NCBI RefSeq assembly: GCF_009002475.1
Contig: NZ_AP019860.1
Span: forward strand, 3,348,001 to 3,412,000
Origin: Candidatus Uabimicrobium amorphum
GTDB lineage: Bacteria; Planctomycetota; Uabimicrobiia; Uabimicrobiales; Uabimicrobiaceae
Reading direction: 5' to 3'
DNA: 64,000 nucleotides
Shown here one piece after another: positions 18,101-27,017 of this stretch; position 1 is the first letter of the stretch; every line of letters begins with the position of its first letter. Below the pieces are notes generated by a model. It ran no database searches, was not told the origin of the DNA, and saw only the letters and a program-made list of their open reading frames with translations. The translations under genes and the position numbers were made by a program.

Positions 18101-18552
18101 GTACCATTGCCGTCAATCACCAACAGACTTTTTTTGCCGTTGGCAGTCTAAATGGCGAAGTACTGTTGTACAAAAATGCAAGTTCTCCACAACTTTACCA
18201 TACCGCAAAAGTTCATGGAGAAGTGCAAAGAATGTCTTTTTCCCCGAATGGTGATTACTTAGCCGTATTTGTTGGCAACCACATATACATTTACGATGTA
18301 CAAAATCCCACAGATAAATTTGAAATGTACACGGGTTACTATAAAGCAAAAGGTATGAATTTTAACAACCGTTGGTCAAAAGCTTACATCGCGAATGCGA
18401 TCGGAGAGGTGATGGTCTTTGACCAAGCGTATATTTTCGACAAGCAAAATTTACGCAAAAAAATCCGCCAATGTGAAAAAATCATCCCACCGAAAAATGA
18501 TAAATCGTTGGTGTTTTATATGAATCGTATCGAAGAAAAAATTCAAAAGTAA
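15157..18552 (+). CDS. GYF_2-like / Ser/Thr kinase / beta-propeller membrane protein (paralogue 2 of 3)
   Basis: A 1131-residue paralogue of the preceding gene. Residues 1-50 form a GYF_2-type module (WFVKSNRDGKVVGPYSLEL followed by a K-x-G-x-I-x-P-x-E strand and an 'SSIWRNI' end), typical of prokaryotic signalling proteins. The kinase spans about 60-325 with GRGGMG, CALKVL, HRDLKPANIL (about 182) and DFG (about 200), so it should be active. A membrane helix lies at about 345-368 and a WD40/propeller-like region follows to the C-terminus ('FSPNNKFIVYKKG', 'FSPNGDYLAVFVGNHIYIYD'). ATG 15157 follows AAAAGGACATCTT. A longer gap of 108 nt separates it from paralogue 3, which may have its own promoter. 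Confidence 0.93.
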   Translation: MINGWFVKSNRDGKVVGPYSLELVKRYIKEGKIKPGEHIISQDSSIWRNIDYITNPNASKTLGKYRLLEELGRGGMGVVYRAFDAELQRECALKVLLSNSDNDAIERFKREAIAIAKIRHPNIIQIYEVHQKKPYFFAMTYIDGLPLDQYISNLDLKERLHLFHKICTPIAFAHQQGILHRDLKPANILISKEGEPVIVDFGIAKDIDHTAGLTKTGAIVGTPIYIPPEVIQGKPVDQRSDVYSLGVILYKMLTGRVPFFGENAIEIMMRTTSEDPIPPSVLNTAIAKNSDLEIVCLATLEKKQRHRVSSVEYLQTEIDNILHQRPISLKPPKPWEKLKKWCKNHPIHLLTLLSLTAITSVAFVVAYNLRRHSVEVERQATKIIMDAQQREVAAIQNAIDITLETLKTETATQHIFTSFAKIQLCYQYLYQIQDKISQEQTKSIYRKLNSHLRFSILSKFPNVVQKTIPINGHSICSNDGKYIATLSRQNKRDIIYIWKNEDGIPLTTDNIFYKIYDASNTSMRFSPNNKFIVYKKGEKLTFFDLQQKKQVFTHPGSIRFIKFSQNYCAFYCISQRRQALLNLRTLKVEHFALQNFCPMMISPNEKWLVIHHRTQQKFLIYNIQNKSLQEYTNSILGRECHLSFCDNENKIFIVGLANVGVFNIAKRQLTTAPSSLFSKRLAVAPISTMPSYFAIGKKDGKIVLVKQSINDSISHETFPNYSNVSVSQLTFVSPTFLTVEKNKIIEIHDMYAKNPILIFDEGESIRKLHALEKDGLRIVFTKSQSYNEYRFPFQKLNLSANMKKIMQSLNSFNKNLNPMQGIIADGEDVVVYIGRLGFAVWKKGKPFYKSHLKDAALNTYRKKSQQLFTYSQNDGVIDIYNVLDGSLAKKVRLNRQNNLATAFELSRNEEILYIATQLQGIILKYDLGTQSIQKYSTVNGIVRKIIELQNGNLLVVSLPSNVHIVQPNGDKVRIPANILYPSTIAVNHQQTFFAVGSLNGEVLLYKNASSPQLYHTAKVHGEVQRMSFSPNGDYLAVFVGNHIYIYDVQNPTDKFEMYTGYYKAKGMNFNNRWSKAYIANAIGEVMVFDQAYIFDKQNLRKKIRQCEKIIPPKNDKSLVFYMNRIEEKIQK

Positions 18553-18660
18553 AAAGATTTGTGCTATTCCCATACAGAATATTAATTGAAAATCACACCT
18601 ACAAAGTTACAATACTACAAGTAATATGGGAATACACGGGAGTTTTAGATCGGAATTTAT

Positions 18661-21600
18661 ATGTCGCAAACCTGGTTCGTCAAATCCAATAAAAATGGTA
18701 AAGTCTTTGGACCTTATACCCAAGAACTTTTGCAGAAATATATTGAAGAAGGAAGAATAAACCGCAATGAATATGTTATTTCTGCAGACAACAATACTTG
18801 GCATGACATCAATGCCAATGCGACACCTGCTATTGAATCCATGCAACAACAACTAGGCAAATATAATATCATAAAAGAACTTGGTCGCGGAGGTATGGGG
18901 ATTGTTTTTCAAGCGGAAGATACACAGCTTCAACGCATGTGCGCTTTAAAAGTATTGCTACCCGAATTACGCTGTGATCTCCAAGCTGTCCAACGCTTTC
19001 AAAGTGAAGCCAAAGCAGTTGCGCAAATACAGCACCCAGGCATTATACAGATATATGAAATTTGTCAAACCCCTCAATATTTTTTCGCCATGGCTTACGT
19101 CGAAGGACAAACGCTTACACAATATATTCAAAACAAGAGCATGGACGACAAATTAAAGGTCTTCTACCTTGTTTGTGATGCCATTGAGTTTGCTCATAGT
19201 AAAAAGATATTACACCGTGATTTAAAGCCAGATAATATTCTCGTCGACCAAAGTGGTGTTCCCATTATTTTAGATTTTGGCATTGCAAAACATATTGGTC
19301 AATCCACTGACTTAACAAAAACAGGAGATGTTTTTGGCACTCCGAAATACATGTCTCCTGAAACAGCAAAAGGTGAAAAAGTAGATCAACGTAGCGACAT
19401 TTACTCTTTGGGAGTTATCTTATACGAAATACTCACAGGAACTGTTCCTTTTACCGGAGAAAATTACATCGAACTATTGTTTCACCTAACAACAAGCGAT
19501 CCGATTCCACCATCGAAAATCAATGTATCTATACCTCGCGACGGCGACTTAGAAATTGTTTGCTTAACTGCCCTGGCAAAAGATCCGAAAAAACGTATTC
19601 CCGACGCCGCATTCTTAAAATCAGAGATACACAATATCATTCACAAGAACCCGATAAAATTAAAACCACCAACGGCATGGCAAAAATTTGGAAAATGGCG
19701 AAAAAAAAATCCAGTGGTGCTCGCCACGTTTACAGCGATGCTTATTATTGTTTGTGTTGCTCTTTCTACAATGTTTCTTGAGCAGCGACATAGCCAAAAA
19801 TTACAACGGCAAACGCAAAACGAAATGGCAAATATAAAAATAGAAGCCATACATAGTACACTAGAAACCATTGACGCAGAAATGGCAGCACAAAATATAT
19901 TTGACAGCTACAACAAAATAACGCGCTGCTATCGCTACCTTTCTGAAATTATCAACACTATCTCCCCAAAAAAGGCCCAAAATCTTCACCAACTTCTCAA
20001 TATGCATCTGCGTTTTGATATACTCAATAAATTCCCAAAAGTAACGGAAAAAAAACTTCCGCAAAGCCCATATCCCCCTATATGCTCTCCGCAAAATAAA
20101 TATATCATCAAAATGTACATCGCTAACAACGTACCGAATTATTATATCTGGGAAAACACACAGCAACAATTCACATTAGAAAATATGTATCTCAAAATTT
20201 CTCATGTTCACAATTACAACGCCGTTTTATTTTCCCCCAATAATCAATACCTGATGTTAAGGCTTCCCAAGGACACGTTTGCCATTTTTGACTTAGAAAA
20301 ACGTCAACAAATTTTTTCGACGAAATACTGTATTGTCGAAGATGCGTGTTTTTCTGCGGACAGTCGCTACTGTGCATTTCGCTTTGAAAAAGCCAACGAC
20401 AAACGCAAAGAGCGTGCCTGCCACTTACTAAATTTATCCACGGGGAAAATACGAAAATTTCCGATTGAGGTCTACGGCAACATGTTAATTTCTCCCAATG
20501 GTAACTGGTTTATCATTCAGGAGAAACAACAGAAAAAACTTATTATCCACAATATTATCAACAACAAAAACTACGAATATACAGATGACATTTTCAAATA
20601 TACCTGTCGTATGTGTTTTACCGAAGAGAAGAACAAAGTGTTCATTGTGTCCAATGTAAATATGAGCATCCTCAATTTGAAAAAAAATACGCTAGTGTCT
20701 TCACCGTCGTTACTCTTAGGAAATTTTATCTCTGCTGGTCCAATATTAACCGTTGACTCACATTATGCCATGGGCAAAAAAGACGGTAAATTGATTTTGG
20801 CCAAGAAAAATATAAACGACAGTATTTTTCAACAACGACTCCCTAGCTATTTCAACATGCTTGTATCACACTTAAAATTTCACCCACAAAATTTTCTTGT
20901 TGCCATTCGAAACGACATCATTGAACTCAGAGATATATACACGGGCAACGTCATATCAACATTTGCAGAAAATGGCACCTTACATTCCATGCAATTGCAA
21001 TCGCAAAATGGATTAAAACTAAGCTTGACAAAATCTCAATCTTACAAAGAATATACTATTGCGTTCGAAAAGCTACAGATAAACGATGCCGGCATCAAAA
21101 AAATATTGTCAAGATTTAAAAGTCTTATGCACGACCTGGACCCTACACTGGCGATGATCGCCTACAAAGATATTTTTATCTATACAGGGCACATTGGGTT
21201 CATCATATGGAGAAACGGTAAATGTATTCCCAAACCCATCTTTGAAGACATCTCGCGCATAAAGTACGATATACGTAATGAACAATTGTTTATTCATTTT
21301 GCCAGCGGAAGAATAGATATCTACGATGCACGAAACGGTTTATCCGTCCGTACATTTAAAAGCCGTATACGCAGAGCTGTGGCGGATTTTGCCATTTCCA
21401 GGTACCAGGACTGCATTTATATTTCTTACAATTCTCCCTGCCGCGTTGTCAAAGAAAATTTAGACACAAAAACCGAAGAGATACTGCTTGAAACACAGGG
21501 GTCCACGAAAAAAATTTTAGAATTAGACAAAGATACTCTCCTTGTCGCATCTGAAACCTGGGATTATACCAAAATGGCTCTTTATGTTCTAAGAGCAGGG

Positions 21601-22101
21601 AAGCCCCACACTCGTATACTTCCCAAGGTACGATTAAACAAAATTGTTGCCTTAGCCGCGGACAAAACCAATACTTGCTTTGCCGCGGGAGATAACATTG
21701 GCAACATTTATGTATGGAATGGTTTGTCGCCAAAGACGTTCAGAACAGCCAAGGTCAACGGTACGATCAAAGGACTTTCCTTTTCTCCCATGTCAGAATA
21801 TCTCAGCGTAACAACAAAAGAGAATGTACATATCTACAGCACAAAAGATCTCGACAAACGTTTTGAAATATATCGTGGATTTTTTAAGGAAAAAGGCGTT
21901 ATTTTTAGCAAAGATTGGAAGAAAGCGTATATTCCCGATGGACTAGGAGAGATCATGATTTTCGACCAAAGTTTTCTAATAGATGACGAAGCAATGTTTC
22001 GCAAAATAGAGCAATGTGACCAAATGATCTCGGCGAAAACTAACGAAGGTTTGATGTATTACATGAACAAGATTGAAAATGTACTCAATAATACGAAATG
22101 A
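18661..22101 (+). CDS. GYF_2-like / Ser/Thr kinase / beta-propeller membrane protein (paralogue 3 of 3)
   Basis: A 1146-residue protein colinear with the preceding one: GYF_2-like module (WFVKSNKNGKVFGPYTQEL, 1-52), kinase (about 64-328) with GRGGMGIVF, CALKVL, HRDLKPDNIL (about 185) and DFG (about 205), membrane helix (VVLATFTAMLIIVCVALSTM, about 350-369), then a divergent WD40/propeller-like sensor ('FSPNNQYLMLRL', 'FAAGDNIGNIYVWNG'). The kinase parts of the three paralogues are clearly closer to each other than are the sensor halves, consistent with duplication followed by sensor divergence. The stop is TGA, 7 nt before the ATG of the beta-helix/phosphohexomutase fusion. Confidence 0.93.
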   Translation: MSQTWFVKSNKNGKVFGPYTQELLQKYIEEGRINRNEYVISADNNTWHDINANATPAIESMQQQLGKYNIIKELGRGGMGIVFQAEDTQLQRMCALKVLLPELRCDLQAVQRFQSEAKAVAQIQHPGIIQIYEICQTPQYFFAMAYVEGQTLTQYIQNKSMDDKLKVFYLVCDAIEFAHSKKILHRDLKPDNILVDQSGVPIILDFGIAKHIGQSTDLTKTGDVFGTPKYMSPETAKGEKVDQRSDIYSLGVILYEILTGTVPFTGENYIELLFHLTTSDPIPPSKINVSIPRDGDLEIVCLTALAKDPKKRIPDAAFLKSEIHNIIHKNPIKLKPPTAWQKFGKWRKKNPVVLATFTAMLIIVCVALSTMFLEQRHSQKLQRQTQNEMANIKIEAIHSTLETIDAEMAAQNIFDSYNKITRCYRYLSEIINTISPKKAQNLHQLLNMHLRFDILNKFPKVTEKKLPQSPYPPICSPQNKYIIKMYIANNVPNYYIWENTQQQFTLENMYLKISHVHNYNAVLFSPNNQYLMLRLPKDTFAIFDLEKRQQIFSTKYCIVEDACFSADSRYCAFRFEKANDKRKERACHLLNLSTGKIRKFPIEVYGNMLISPNGNWFIIQEKQQKKLIIHNIINNKNYEYTDDIFKYTCRMCFTEEKNKVFIVSNVNMSILNLKKNTLVSSPSLLLGNFISAGPILTVDSHYAMGKKDGKLILAKKNINDSIFQQRLPSYFNMLVSHLKFHPQNFLVAIRNDIIELRDIYTGNVISTFAENGTLHSMQLQSQNGLKLSLTKSQSYKEYTIAFEKLQINDAGIKKILSRFKSLMHDLDPTLAMIAYKDIFIYTGHIGFIIWRNGKCIPKPIFEDISRIKYDIRNEQLFIHFASGRIDIYDARNGLSVRTFKSRIRRAVADFAISRYQDCIYISYNSPCRVVKENLDTKTEEILLETQGSTKKILELDKDTLLVASETWDYTKMALYVLRAGKPHTRILPKVRLNKIVALAADKTNTCFAAGDNIGNIYVWNGLSPKTFRTAKVNGTIKGLSFSPMSEYLSVTTKENVHIYSTKDLDKRFEIYRGFFKEKGVIFSKDWKKAYIPDGLGEIMIFDQSFLIDDEAMFRKIEQCDQMISAKTNEGLMYYMNKIENVLNNTK

Positions 22102-22108
22102 TGAATAG

Positions 22109-25100
22109 ATGGAAAAAATAAAGCAACTACAAAATAAAGGTGTCATTATCCCCTTCCCACAAATGGTATTTGTGGGTGAAGAGGTCCATGTAGAAAATAT
22201 AGAACCACGAGTAACGCTTCACCCCGGTGTACGCGTCACCGGAGAAAAAACATTACTCGGAGCAAACAGCGAGTTAGGTAAAGAGCATGGCGGGATCTAT
22301 AAAAATGTATGCTGCGGACGCAATGTTACTCTGGGAAGCGGTAGTTACAATAATAGTGTATTTCTCAATCATGTCGAAATAAGATCAGGTGCCGAAATGC
22401 GCAAAGGAACGCTGTTCATGGAACACGCACGTGCGGCACACACAGTAGGATGCAAAATGACGATTGTCGGCATGTACGCCACCCTTGGTAGCTTAATCAA
22501 TTTTTGCGATATCTACGTTAGTGGTGGCAGTGACAAACCCTACGCTTTTAGTGAAATCGGTAGCGGTGCCGTGCACTACAATTTCACCCCCGAAGGTTTG
22601 AAGTTTGGCTCTCTTGTAGGTCCTGGAGTCTTAGGAGAAATGCTGGGTGTATTCCCACGAGTTTTCGTAGGAGGTCAAACACAAATTATCGCACCTTGCC
22701 AGATAGGAAGCGGTAGCCTCATTCCTGCAGGAGTCGCCGTTCGCGAAAAAGTCGCGGCAAACACCATGGCAGTATCTTCTCCTGTAAAACCAGGACACAA
22801 ACCCTATTACAGTGAGCTACTTACCAACGTCCGTGAAAAACTTCTGATGACCACTGAGCTAATACTTCACTATACATTGTTAGAAAACTATTTTCGTGAA
22901 GTGCGCTGCGCTTACGCCCAATATCACAACGACAAATTCTTGGAAAAACTATATATTGCTTCTGCAAATTCTATACGCAGCAATATAACCGAAAGAACCA
23001 AGTGGTTGTTTGAGAAAACAGAAAAAGGTCATGATTTACACCTAACGGCCAAATTGACAAACTCACTCACAATACACCGCGATTTACAAAACAAAAACTG
23101 GAAGAAAAAAGCGGCTTTTCATCGCAAAAACATAGAAGAACACCACATGATCCTCACCACACAAGAATCTCTCTACCAAAAAGTAAAGTCTCTCTCGCAA
23201 ATAAAAGCATCCCTCCCCACATTCCATTTTGACAAATCTTCATTTTGCGAATGTATTTCTGATCTCGACACCAACACCAAAAAACAAATTTGCCAAATTT
23301 GGCAAACAATTCTTCGCGAACAGCAACAAGAATTGCGTACAACAATGGAGAAAAAAATGTCAGAGCCAACACCGAACTCAAAAATTAGCGATCATTTAGA
23401 AATCTTACGCAACAAACAACAGCTCATCGTCGACTTCCGTCACTTGAGCAACAACTTAGGTATTGTAAATGACGGCAACAAATACAATGCTCATGAAATA
23501 GACGCAACTCTTGGTACAAATAGTCACGAAGTCATACATCACCTCACTTCACTAGACGACGCCATGGTAATTGACTGGAAATTGCTACGAGATTTTGTCG
23601 CAAGCACAAGCGATTGGAAAGGCTTCGTGGATAAATCGCTATTTCGCCTTCATGGAACAGATGGTATTCGCGGTAATGTCCACTACCTCGACGCACATGT
23701 ACCTTACGCTGACGCCATTGTCCGCTATATAAAACTCGGAGACATCACCCCGCAGCTATGCTACCTTTTGGCATACGCCAGTGTTCAAGCTTTCGAAGCC
23801 ATATACAAAACAACTGCGGTCGTGGGAATTGGTAAAGATACGCGCGACTTGTACTGCAATGACCCCTTACGCAGCGACTGTCTGTACACAGCCTTACAGG
23901 AAGGTATTGCTGCCGCCGGGCACTCGGTCTACGATTTAGGAACTATGCCCATTGCCAACGCTCCTTATGTTTTAGCTAGCGAAATGCCACAACAAAATCC
24001 AATCAATATACTTCTATACAAAAGTGCTTCGCATAACCCTGCTTCTCAAGACGGACTTAAAATATTTATCCGCGATGAGCAAGGTCGATTTGTCAAAGCA
24101 ATGAGCAATATGGAAAACGCCATCACCGCGTTAATGTTCTATCATGCATCCGACATACAACGCTCCTCTACGTCCGAGGTACTGTGCTTGCAAGAGGAGG
24201 CACAAAAAGTGTTTACATCTGTTGTCACGCAACAACAAAATTTACCAGGAAAAACGACACAAGATGTAGCGATTATTTGTGATTTGTCACATGGCGCTTT
24301 ATCGGCAACACACTACAAAGAAGCGCTGCAACTTGCGATACAAAAATGTGGCATTGATTCTATTGACTGGGTGGGAGACAAACCAAATGGTCTTAATATC
24401 AATAACAATAGCGGTGACGACCGTGTTGGTGCGGGGCATTTTGAAAATATAGAACACCTCACACGTTCTGACATAGAACCTGGTGGAAAATACAATGGCT
24501 TTCCGGCACTAAAAAAATTATTTGCTTACAAAGACAAACCGCAAACCACAGCTTTTGCTATTTTTATGGATGGTGATGGTGATCGTGGAATTACTGCCGT
24601 TTATAACCCTCAACTTGATATTGCTCATATCTTTGATGGCGACAAATCACTATTTTTACAAATACGTTCTGCGGTAAACCACAAATCTTTGCCTGTGGGA
24701 ACCGTCATTGCATTTACTGTAGATTCAAGTATTCCCTTTATGAACGCAATGAAAAATTGTGTGCGCCAACTTCATCCCGTAGATTTTGTCATGAGTGAAA
24801 ACGTTCGTAACGACAAAGTAAACTTGTGCATCACTCCCATCGGAGACAAATACATACTTCAACAGCAGTCTCTTGGAGGAGAAAAATCAGGGCACATCAT
24901 TCGTTGTAATCGCGTAATTTCTCAAGACAAAGAACACGATGTTTACGTAGGAAATGGCTTTCTCGCCAATATACACACGGTATTTTCGATTCTCGATTTA
25001 CTCACAACCCAACGCGATTTTTCACAAATAAGCGAGTTGTACCCTACGCCAAAAAGTATCAGTGTTTATGTATACTTTGTGAAAAAAGAATTGTGGTATT

Positions 25101-25597
25101 ACGAAAGTCCGCTGTGGCAAAAAATAGTGGCGTGTATACAGCAGCACTTTAGCGACTACACTTTGTTACAAACTAAATTTGCCCAAGAACCGGACACCTT
25201 GTTTTTTTGTAGTAGCCAAAACGATGTGTTTGAATTTTCCATCACCGCTCGCCCTTCAGGAACAGAAAACAAAATGGGCGTCAAGTTTTCAGGCACCGCG
25301 CAGAATATCGAGGCCTTCACCGACATCAGCGAAGAAATCTTCTTTGTTCTCGCTCATGAAATGAAAAACTCAGATTTAAGTGCCACGCAAATAGAAAATA
25401 AGGTACTACATCTACTCACGCAAGACAAACAAAACATCGTAGACATACAAAACGCATTAATTCCCGAAGAAAATGCCATTGAAACAGCCCAGTTTTTTGC
25501 CGTTGTCGAAGCTCTCGCCAAACAAAAACTTGTCTCTTACGATGGTAAATCAATCACACGAAGCCCTAGAGGTCAAAAATATTTAGGAGACGCGTAA
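22109..25597 (+). CDS. left-handed beta-helix / phosphohexomutase fusion protein
   Basis: A 1162-residue two-enzyme-like protein. Residues about 20-240 contain hexapeptide-like turns (GRNVTLGSGSYNN, GAEMRKGTLFM, GGQTQIIAPCQIGSGSLIPAG) typical of the left-handed beta-helix found in sugar acyl- and nucleotidyltransferases. A helical linker (about 240-500) leads to a complete alpha-D-phosphohexomutase: FRLHGTDGIRG (about 510), the phosphoserine loop KSASHNPASQDGLK (about 637), the metal loop DGDGDRG (about 819) and the phosphate-binding RPSGTE (about 1048). The tail looks like a small winged helix. Mutases of this type interconvert hexose-1-P and hexose-6-P for envelope sugars; GlmM-like use is possible. 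Its stop overlaps the next start (TAATG). Confidence 0.88.
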   Translation: MEKIKQLQNKGVIIPFPQMVFVGEEVHVENIEPRVTLHPGVRVTGEKTLLGANSELGKEHGGIYKNVCCGRNVTLGSGSYNNSVFLNHVEIRSGAEMRKGTLFMEHARAAHTVGCKMTIVGMYATLGSLINFCDIYVSGGSDKPYAFSEIGSGAVHYNFTPEGLKFGSLVGPGVLGEMLGVFPRVFVGGQTQIIAPCQIGSGSLIPAGVAVREKVAANTMAVSSPVKPGHKPYYSELLTNVREKLLMTTELILHYTLLENYFREVRCAYAQYHNDKFLEKLYIASANSIRSNITERTKWLFEKTEKGHDLHLTAKLTNSLTIHRDLQNKNWKKKAAFHRKNIEEHHMILTTQESLYQKVKSLSQIKASLPTFHFDKSSFCECISDLDTNTKKQICQIWQTILREQQQELRTTMEKKMSEPTPNSKISDHLEILRNKQQLIVDFRHLSNNLGIVNDGNKYNAHEIDATLGTNSHEVIHHLTSLDDAMVIDWKLLRDFVASTSDWKGFVDKSLFRLHGTDGIRGNVHYLDAHVPYADAIVRYIKLGDITPQLCYLLAYASVQAFEAIYKTTAVVGIGKDTRDLYCNDPLRSDCLYTALQEGIAAAGHSVYDLGTMPIANAPYVLASEMPQQNPINILLYKSASHNPASQDGLKIFIRDEQGRFVKAMSNMENAITALMFYHASDIQRSSTSEVLCLQEEAQKVFTSVVTQQQNLPGKTTQDVAIICDLSHGALSATHYKEALQLAIQKCGIDSIDWVGDKPNGLNINNNSGDDRVGAGHFENIEHLTRSDIEPGGKYNGFPALKKLFAYKDKPQTTAFAIFMDGDGDRGITAVYNPQLDIAHIFDGDKSLFLQIRSAVNHKSLPVGTVIAFTVDSSIPFMNAMKNCVRQLHPVDFVMSENVRNDKVNLCITPIGDKYILQQQSLGGEKSGHIIRCNRVISQDKEHDVYVGNGFLANIHTVFSILDLLTTQRDFSQISELYPTPKSISVYVYFVKKELWYYESPLWQKIVACIQQHFSDYTLLQTKFAQEPDTLFFCSSQNDVFEFSITARPSGTENKMGVKFSGTAQNIEAFTDISEEIFFVLAHEMKNSDLSATQIENKVLHLLTQDKQNIVDIQNALIPEENAIETAQFFAVVEALAKQKLVSYDGKSITRSPRGQKYLGDA

Positions 25598-26463
25598 TGC
25601 ATCGCCAAGCAGCTCACGCAGGTTTTTTTTACCCACAAACAAAAAAACAATGCGAAATTATGTTCGAAAGATGGAAGGCGCAACAAAACGAAATACACAG
25701 TGATGGCGATATTTGTGCGGGAATAGCTCCTCATGCAGGCTGGATGTTTTCGGGATATACAGCCTATCAAGTTTTCGACGCATTGCACCGCGTAGTTCCC
25801 GATGCAAAAACATTTATTGTTTTTGGGGCGATTCATATACCCGGGGTTTTTGCTCCTTGCACTTGGGGAGCTGGAACGTGGAATACACCTTTGGGAGACA
25901 TAGAAATTGCGCAAGAAATTACCGAACAACTTATCGAAAATAAAATCGTCGAAGTCAATGCAAATGCACACATGCACGAGCATTCTATTGAAGTTTTGTT
26001 ACCGTTTATACAACATTTTTTTCCACAGGCCAAATTTGTCCCGATTATGGTACCCGTAATGTCGTCGGCAAATACGCTAGGTAAAAACATTGCTCAACTT
26101 GTTTTTGGTCAACAGGAAAGCAACAACACCACTATCGCCATTTGTTCCACAGACCTGACGCATTATGGATCGCGTTTTGGCTTCAACCCAGCAGGTTCAG
26201 GTCACAAAAGCTTAGAATGGGTAAAAAATAACAACGATAAAAGAATTATTGATTTGATGTTACAACTACAAGACGCTAAGATTGTAGAAGAAGTACAAAA
26301 AAATCAAAATGCATGTGGTGGTGGAGCAATTGCAGCAACTTTAATGTTTGCAAAAGTAGCGGGAAGATCCCAGGGGAAATTATTGCATTATACCACTAGT
26401 TGGGACGTAGATCCGCAAGGTGAAATAGATAATTTTGTTGGTTACTCAGGAATTGTAATCTAA
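25597..26463 (+). CDS. MEMO1 / AmmeMemoRadiSam system protein B family
   Basis: A 288-residue MEMO-family protein, a fold related to non-haem-iron dioxygenases. Conserved family segments are visible: MHRQAAHAGFFYP at the start, IAPHAGWMFSGYTAYQVF (about 48-65), HSIEVLLPFIQ (about 128), ICSTDLTHYG (about 182), ACGGGAIAA (about 240) and a YTTSWD near the end. The bacterial function is unproven; in many genomes it neighbours AMMECR1 and a radical SAM gene, neither of which is seen here. It starts one base inside the preceding stop with AGGAGA upstream, and the CYTH gene begins immediately after its stop, so it sits in the kinase-rich operon. Confidence 0.88.
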   Translation: MHRQAAHAGFFYPQTKKQCEIMFERWKAQQNEIHSDGDICAGIAPHAGWMFSGYTAYQVFDALHRVVPDAKTFIVFGAIHIPGVFAPCTWGAGTWNTPLGDIEIAQEITEQLIENKIVEVNANAHMHEHSIEVLLPFIQHFFPQAKFVPIMVPVMSSANTLGKNIAQLVFGQQESNNTTIAICSTDLTHYGSRFGFNPAGSGHKSLEWVKNNNDKRIIDLMLQLQDAKIVEEVQKNQNACGGGAIAATLMFAKVAGRSQGKLLHYTTSWDVDPQGEIDNFVGYSGIVI

Positions 26464-27009
26464 ATGACAACAGAAATAGAGATAAAAGTTCTAGACATTT
26501 GCCAGGAAAACATAGAAAATAAAGTAAGGGAACTAGGGGCCTCGTTACAAGGCGACTGGCTTATGGAGACGCTCATCTTTGATTATCCAGATAGACGTCT
26601 TACCAAAAACAAATCGTATGTGCGTATCCGCAGCGAAGGCGAAGAGATAAAATGCACTTACAAAACACCTCTTGGTGCGCAAGATCAACATAAAATTATG
26701 CAAGAACACGAGGTCGTCGTTAGTGACACCGAGAATATGAAAAATATTCTTCTTGGCTTAGGTCTCGAAATCATACTCCACTTTGAAAAAAAGCGTAAGC
26801 ACTATGTTTATAACGAATTCGTTTTCGATATAGACACATTGCCCAATATACCAACATATTTAGAGATTGAAGCTCCTTCTAGTGATAAGCTCATTGAAAT
26901 GTTGAAAAAGTTGGATATTCCCGTTGACCAAGCAAATGCAATGGGTCCCAAGGAGGTGCTTGCGCACTACGGGCTCGATATCGATACAATCACCGAAATG
27001 AAATTTTAG
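26464..27009 (+). CDS. CYTH domain protein (class IV adenylate cyclase-like)
   Basis: A 181-residue CYTH (CyaB/thiamine triphosphatase) protein. The defining E-x-E-x-K signature is at the N-terminus (TTEIEIKVLD), followed by alternating charged strands lining the triphosphate tunnel: YVRIRSEGEEIKCTYKTPLG, HEVVVSD, FEKKRKHYVYNEFVFDIDTL and YLEIEAPS. The arrangement and length fit class IV adenylate cyclases of the CyaB group, but triphosphatase or other organophosphate activity is equally possible from sequence. It begins directly after the MEMO stop and ends 8 nt before the pseudokinase. Placed among kinases, it could make or remove a nucleotide signal; that is inference. Confidence 0.85.
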   Translation: MTTEIEIKVLDICQENIENKVRELGASLQGDWLMETLIFDYPDRRLTKNKSYVRIRSEGEEIKCTYKTPLGAQDQHKIMQEHEVVVSDTENMKNILLGLGLEIILHFEKKRKHYVYNEFVFDIDTLPNIPTYLEIEAPSSDKLIEMLKKLDIPVDQANAMGPKEVLAHYGLDIDTITEMKF

Positions 27010-27017
27010 GTGCAAAA

